A stretch of DNA of 64,000 nucleotides from an uncultured Eubacteriales bacterium. Its GTDB lineage: Bacteria > Bacillota > Clostridia > Christensenellales > Aristaeellaceae. This document shows positions 62,717-64,000 of the stretch, piece by piece; the stretch's first letter is position 1; every line of letters begins with the position of its first letter. The position numbers and the translations under genes are program-made. The notes beneath the pieces are model-generated. The model saw nothing but the letters and a program-made list of their open reading frames with translations. It made no database searches and was not told where the DNA came from. The DNA lies in the NCBI GenBank assembly GCA_902790495.1, contig CADASK010000003.1:1-64000 (forward strand), written 5' to 3'.

Positions 62717-63466
62717 TTAAACGTCAAGATGTTTGGCAACTCTCTCACTCTCCGGCGGCGGTGTCATATAATCCGCCCCGAAGAGAATCGTCAGCACCTC
62801 GTCATACTTCACAGGAATCAGCACCGGGATGCCCTCGAAGGGCACGGTCATCTTCTCCGCAAACTGCTCCGGATGCCAGATGTGCATCATCAGCTCAAAC
62901 GCACCGTTGCTCATGCACAGGTCGTCGCCCGTCTTGTACTTCGTGGAGATCTTCTCATAGCGGCTGGTCTTCCACTTCGTGGAGAAGGGCAGGCCCATCA
63001 GGTGCGTCACCCGCAGGAGGATGCGGTTTTTCAGCCCGAAGCGGCTGTAGTCCACATTCCGCTTCAGCATGCCCTGCAGCAGGTGCAGCCGCAGGAACCA
63101 CCACTTGCGCTGGAAGCCCTCCGGCGGCACATGGTCGAGGATGAACAGGTCGGTGAAGGCGGCGGCCTTCTCCGGATCGCGGTTCATCACGCGGGGCGTC
63201 CACGTGTTCAGGTAGGTCAGCTCGAAGCGCTTGTCGCACTCCTTCGGGTAGACCACGCGGAAGCGCTCGAACTCCTCGCGGGTGATGAGGAGGTCCACGT
63301 CGTCGTCCCAGGGGATGAAGCCCTTGTGGCGCACGGCCCCCAGCAGGGAGCCGCACATCATGTTGTACTGGATGTGGTGGCGGTCGCACACCGCGGTGAT
63401 GTCGCGGAGCTGCTCCAGCAGCTCGGCGTGAATGGCGTCGAGGGAAAGTTTGGTTTGTTCAGCCAT
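62717..63466 (-). CDS. LicD-family phosphotransferase
   Basis: A 249-residue protein with the LicD nucleotidyltransferase fold: LLEQLRDITAVCDRHHIQYNMMCGSLLGAVRHKGFIPWDDDVDLLITREEFERF, where GSLLGAVRHKGFIPWDDDVD is the family signature with metal-binding Asp residues. LicD enzymes attach phosphocholine or related phospho-groups to cell-surface glycans. The rest of the chain is the variable acceptor part. No other surface-polymer genes are adjacent. Confidence 0.92.
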   Translation of the reverse strand: MAEQTKLSLDAIHAELLEQLRDITAVCDRHHIQYNMMCGSLLGAVRHKGFIPWDDDVDLLITREEFERFRVVYPKECDKRFELTYLNTWTPRVMNRDPEKAAAFTDLFILDHVPPEGFQRKWWFLRLHLLQGMLKRNVDYSRFGLKNRILLRVTHLMGLPFSTKWKTSRYEKISTKYKTGDDLCMSNGAFELMMHIWHPEQFAEKMTVPFEGIPVLIPVKYDEVLTILFGADYMTPPPESERVAKHLDV

Positions 63467-63514
63467 AAGGCATACTCCTATTCAAACGGAGTGATTTCTT
63501 TTTGCGTGACGCAG

Positions 63515-63552
63515 GGGTTCCGCGCCTGCGGGCGCGGGTCAGGGGCTTTTGG
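63515..63552 (-). repeat. Family-A palindromic element, partial (copy A16)
   Basis: The terminal hairpin CCGCGCC-TGCG-GGCGCGG and one arm (CAGGGGCTTTTGGGAAGG); the rest is lost. Confidence 0.75.
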
Positions 63553-63570
63553 GAAGGTGAGCTGTGGATA

Positions 63571-64000
63571 TTATGGTTTCAGCCACTCCAGGGTCTTCTT
63601 GCAGATGGCCTCATCATCCATCCCGTAGACGCCGCGCAGGTACTGCTGGGTGCCCACGATGGAGGAGTAGATGTCGGGCATGCCGATGCGCTTGACGCGG
63701 CAGGGGAGGCCCTCATCCGCCACGACCTCGGCCACGGCCGAGCCGAAGCCGCCCACCACCGTGTGCTCCTCGACGGTGACCAGCAGCGGGAAGCGCCGGG
63801 CCAGCTCGAGGATCTTCTCCCGGTCGATGGGCTTGATGGACGGGAAGGACACCACCTCGGCGCTGACGCCCTGGGCTGCCAGCTTTTCCGCGGCGGAGAC
63901 GGTCTGGGTCAGGATGCCGCCGGCCGAGAGCAGGGCGACGTCGCTGCCTTCGCGCAGGGTCAGGGCCTGGGGGAGACGCCAGCCCTCGATGGGCTTCGTG
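63571..64000 (-). CDS. Transketolase, C-terminal half subunit (partial)
   Basis: The frame is open from the window edge at 64000 to the stop at 63571, about 142 residues. It reads TKPIEGWRLPQALTLREGSD, then DVALLSAGGILTQTVSAAEKLAAQG, VVSFPSIKPID and LLVTVEEHTVVGGFGSAVAE, the transketolase C-terminal domain as found in the split two-subunit transketolases of Firmicutes. The N-terminal part of this subunit and its partner lie beyond the window. It works in the non-oxidative pentose phosphate pathway. Confidence 0.88.
   Translation of the reverse strand, partial: TKPIEGWRLPQALTLREGSDVALLSAGGILTQTVSAAEKLAAQGVSAEVVSFPSIKPIDREKILELARRFPLLVTVEEHTVVGGFGSAVAEVVADEGLPCRVKRIGMPDIYSSIVGTQQYLRGVYGMDDEAICKKTLEWLKP

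Overview
The window is a GC-rich stretch of bacterial chromosome, densely packed with genes and using clear Shine-Dalgarno sites plus several GTG and TTG starts. The gene set points to an anaerobic, Gram-positive, gut-type member of the Firmicutes, probably class Clostridia: rbgA/ylqF, a walJ-like hydrolase, an HrcA-type CIRCE operator, LicD, a DUF1667 glp-like operon and sugar ABC systems with glycosidases. The exact taxon cannot be read from the sequence. I see no rRNA, tRNA, CRISPR array, prophage or transposase gene.

Layout. 1-4 kb: purA and hisH-hisF-hisC. 4-8 kb: a PlsC-like acyltransferase, an MBL-fold lipoprotein with an in-frame TAG, a diacylglycerol-kinase-like lipid kinase, an unknown coiled-coil protein and a BrnT-type toxin pair. 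8-13 kb: deoB and purine nucleoside phosphorylase (nucleoside salvage), then tldD and its paralogue. 13-18 kb: a zinc-ribbon protein, an amidohydrolase, a RelBE-type pair, a lone MntA-like nucleotidyltransferase, a 41-residue small ORF, an XRE regulator and an MFS exporter. 18-20 kb: htpG under a perfect CIRCE operator. 20-24.6 kb: a patchwork of a GNAT remnant, a frameshifted Nudix gene, a lower-GC XRE/small-membrane-protein/GNAT segment, and an ABC importer with a frameshifted binding protein and no ATPase gene. 24.6-31 kb: rpsT, a CDF exporter, a TlpA-like thioredoxin and a three-gene FAD oxidoreductase/DUF1667 operon. 31-35 kb: one very large secreted protein. 35-41 kb: DUF4332 protein, dtd, membrane proteins and an amino-acid ABC permease/ATPase pair. 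41.4 kb: a cluster of DnaA boxes. 41.7-45.5 kb: a CoA-transferase and rbgA-rnhB-yraN. 45.7-50 kb: a 1413-residue fusion of two GT-C glycosyltransferase modules. 50-59.4 kb: a sugar-utilisation locus (divergent AraC regulator, ABC ATPase, permease, binding protein, second permease, GH3, GH78-like enzyme). 59.5-64 kb: ABC-F, walJ, licD and the C-terminal part of a transketolase, all on the minus strand.

Two window-wide patterns are not explained by the genes. First, about 16 copies of a dispersed two-hairpin palindromic element (family A) lie between genes. Stem sequences differ from copy to copy but stay paired, while the loop (GATCGSAAA) is conserved. Three copies carry an inserted extra stem-loop block. 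Second, three otherwise continuous genes are each interrupted by a single TAG codon with coding character continuing after it, whereas TAG ends only two of the roughly 60 genes. Two further genes carry a single frameshift each. These lesions could be real recoding or decay, or sequencing error; that cannot be settled from this sequence alone.
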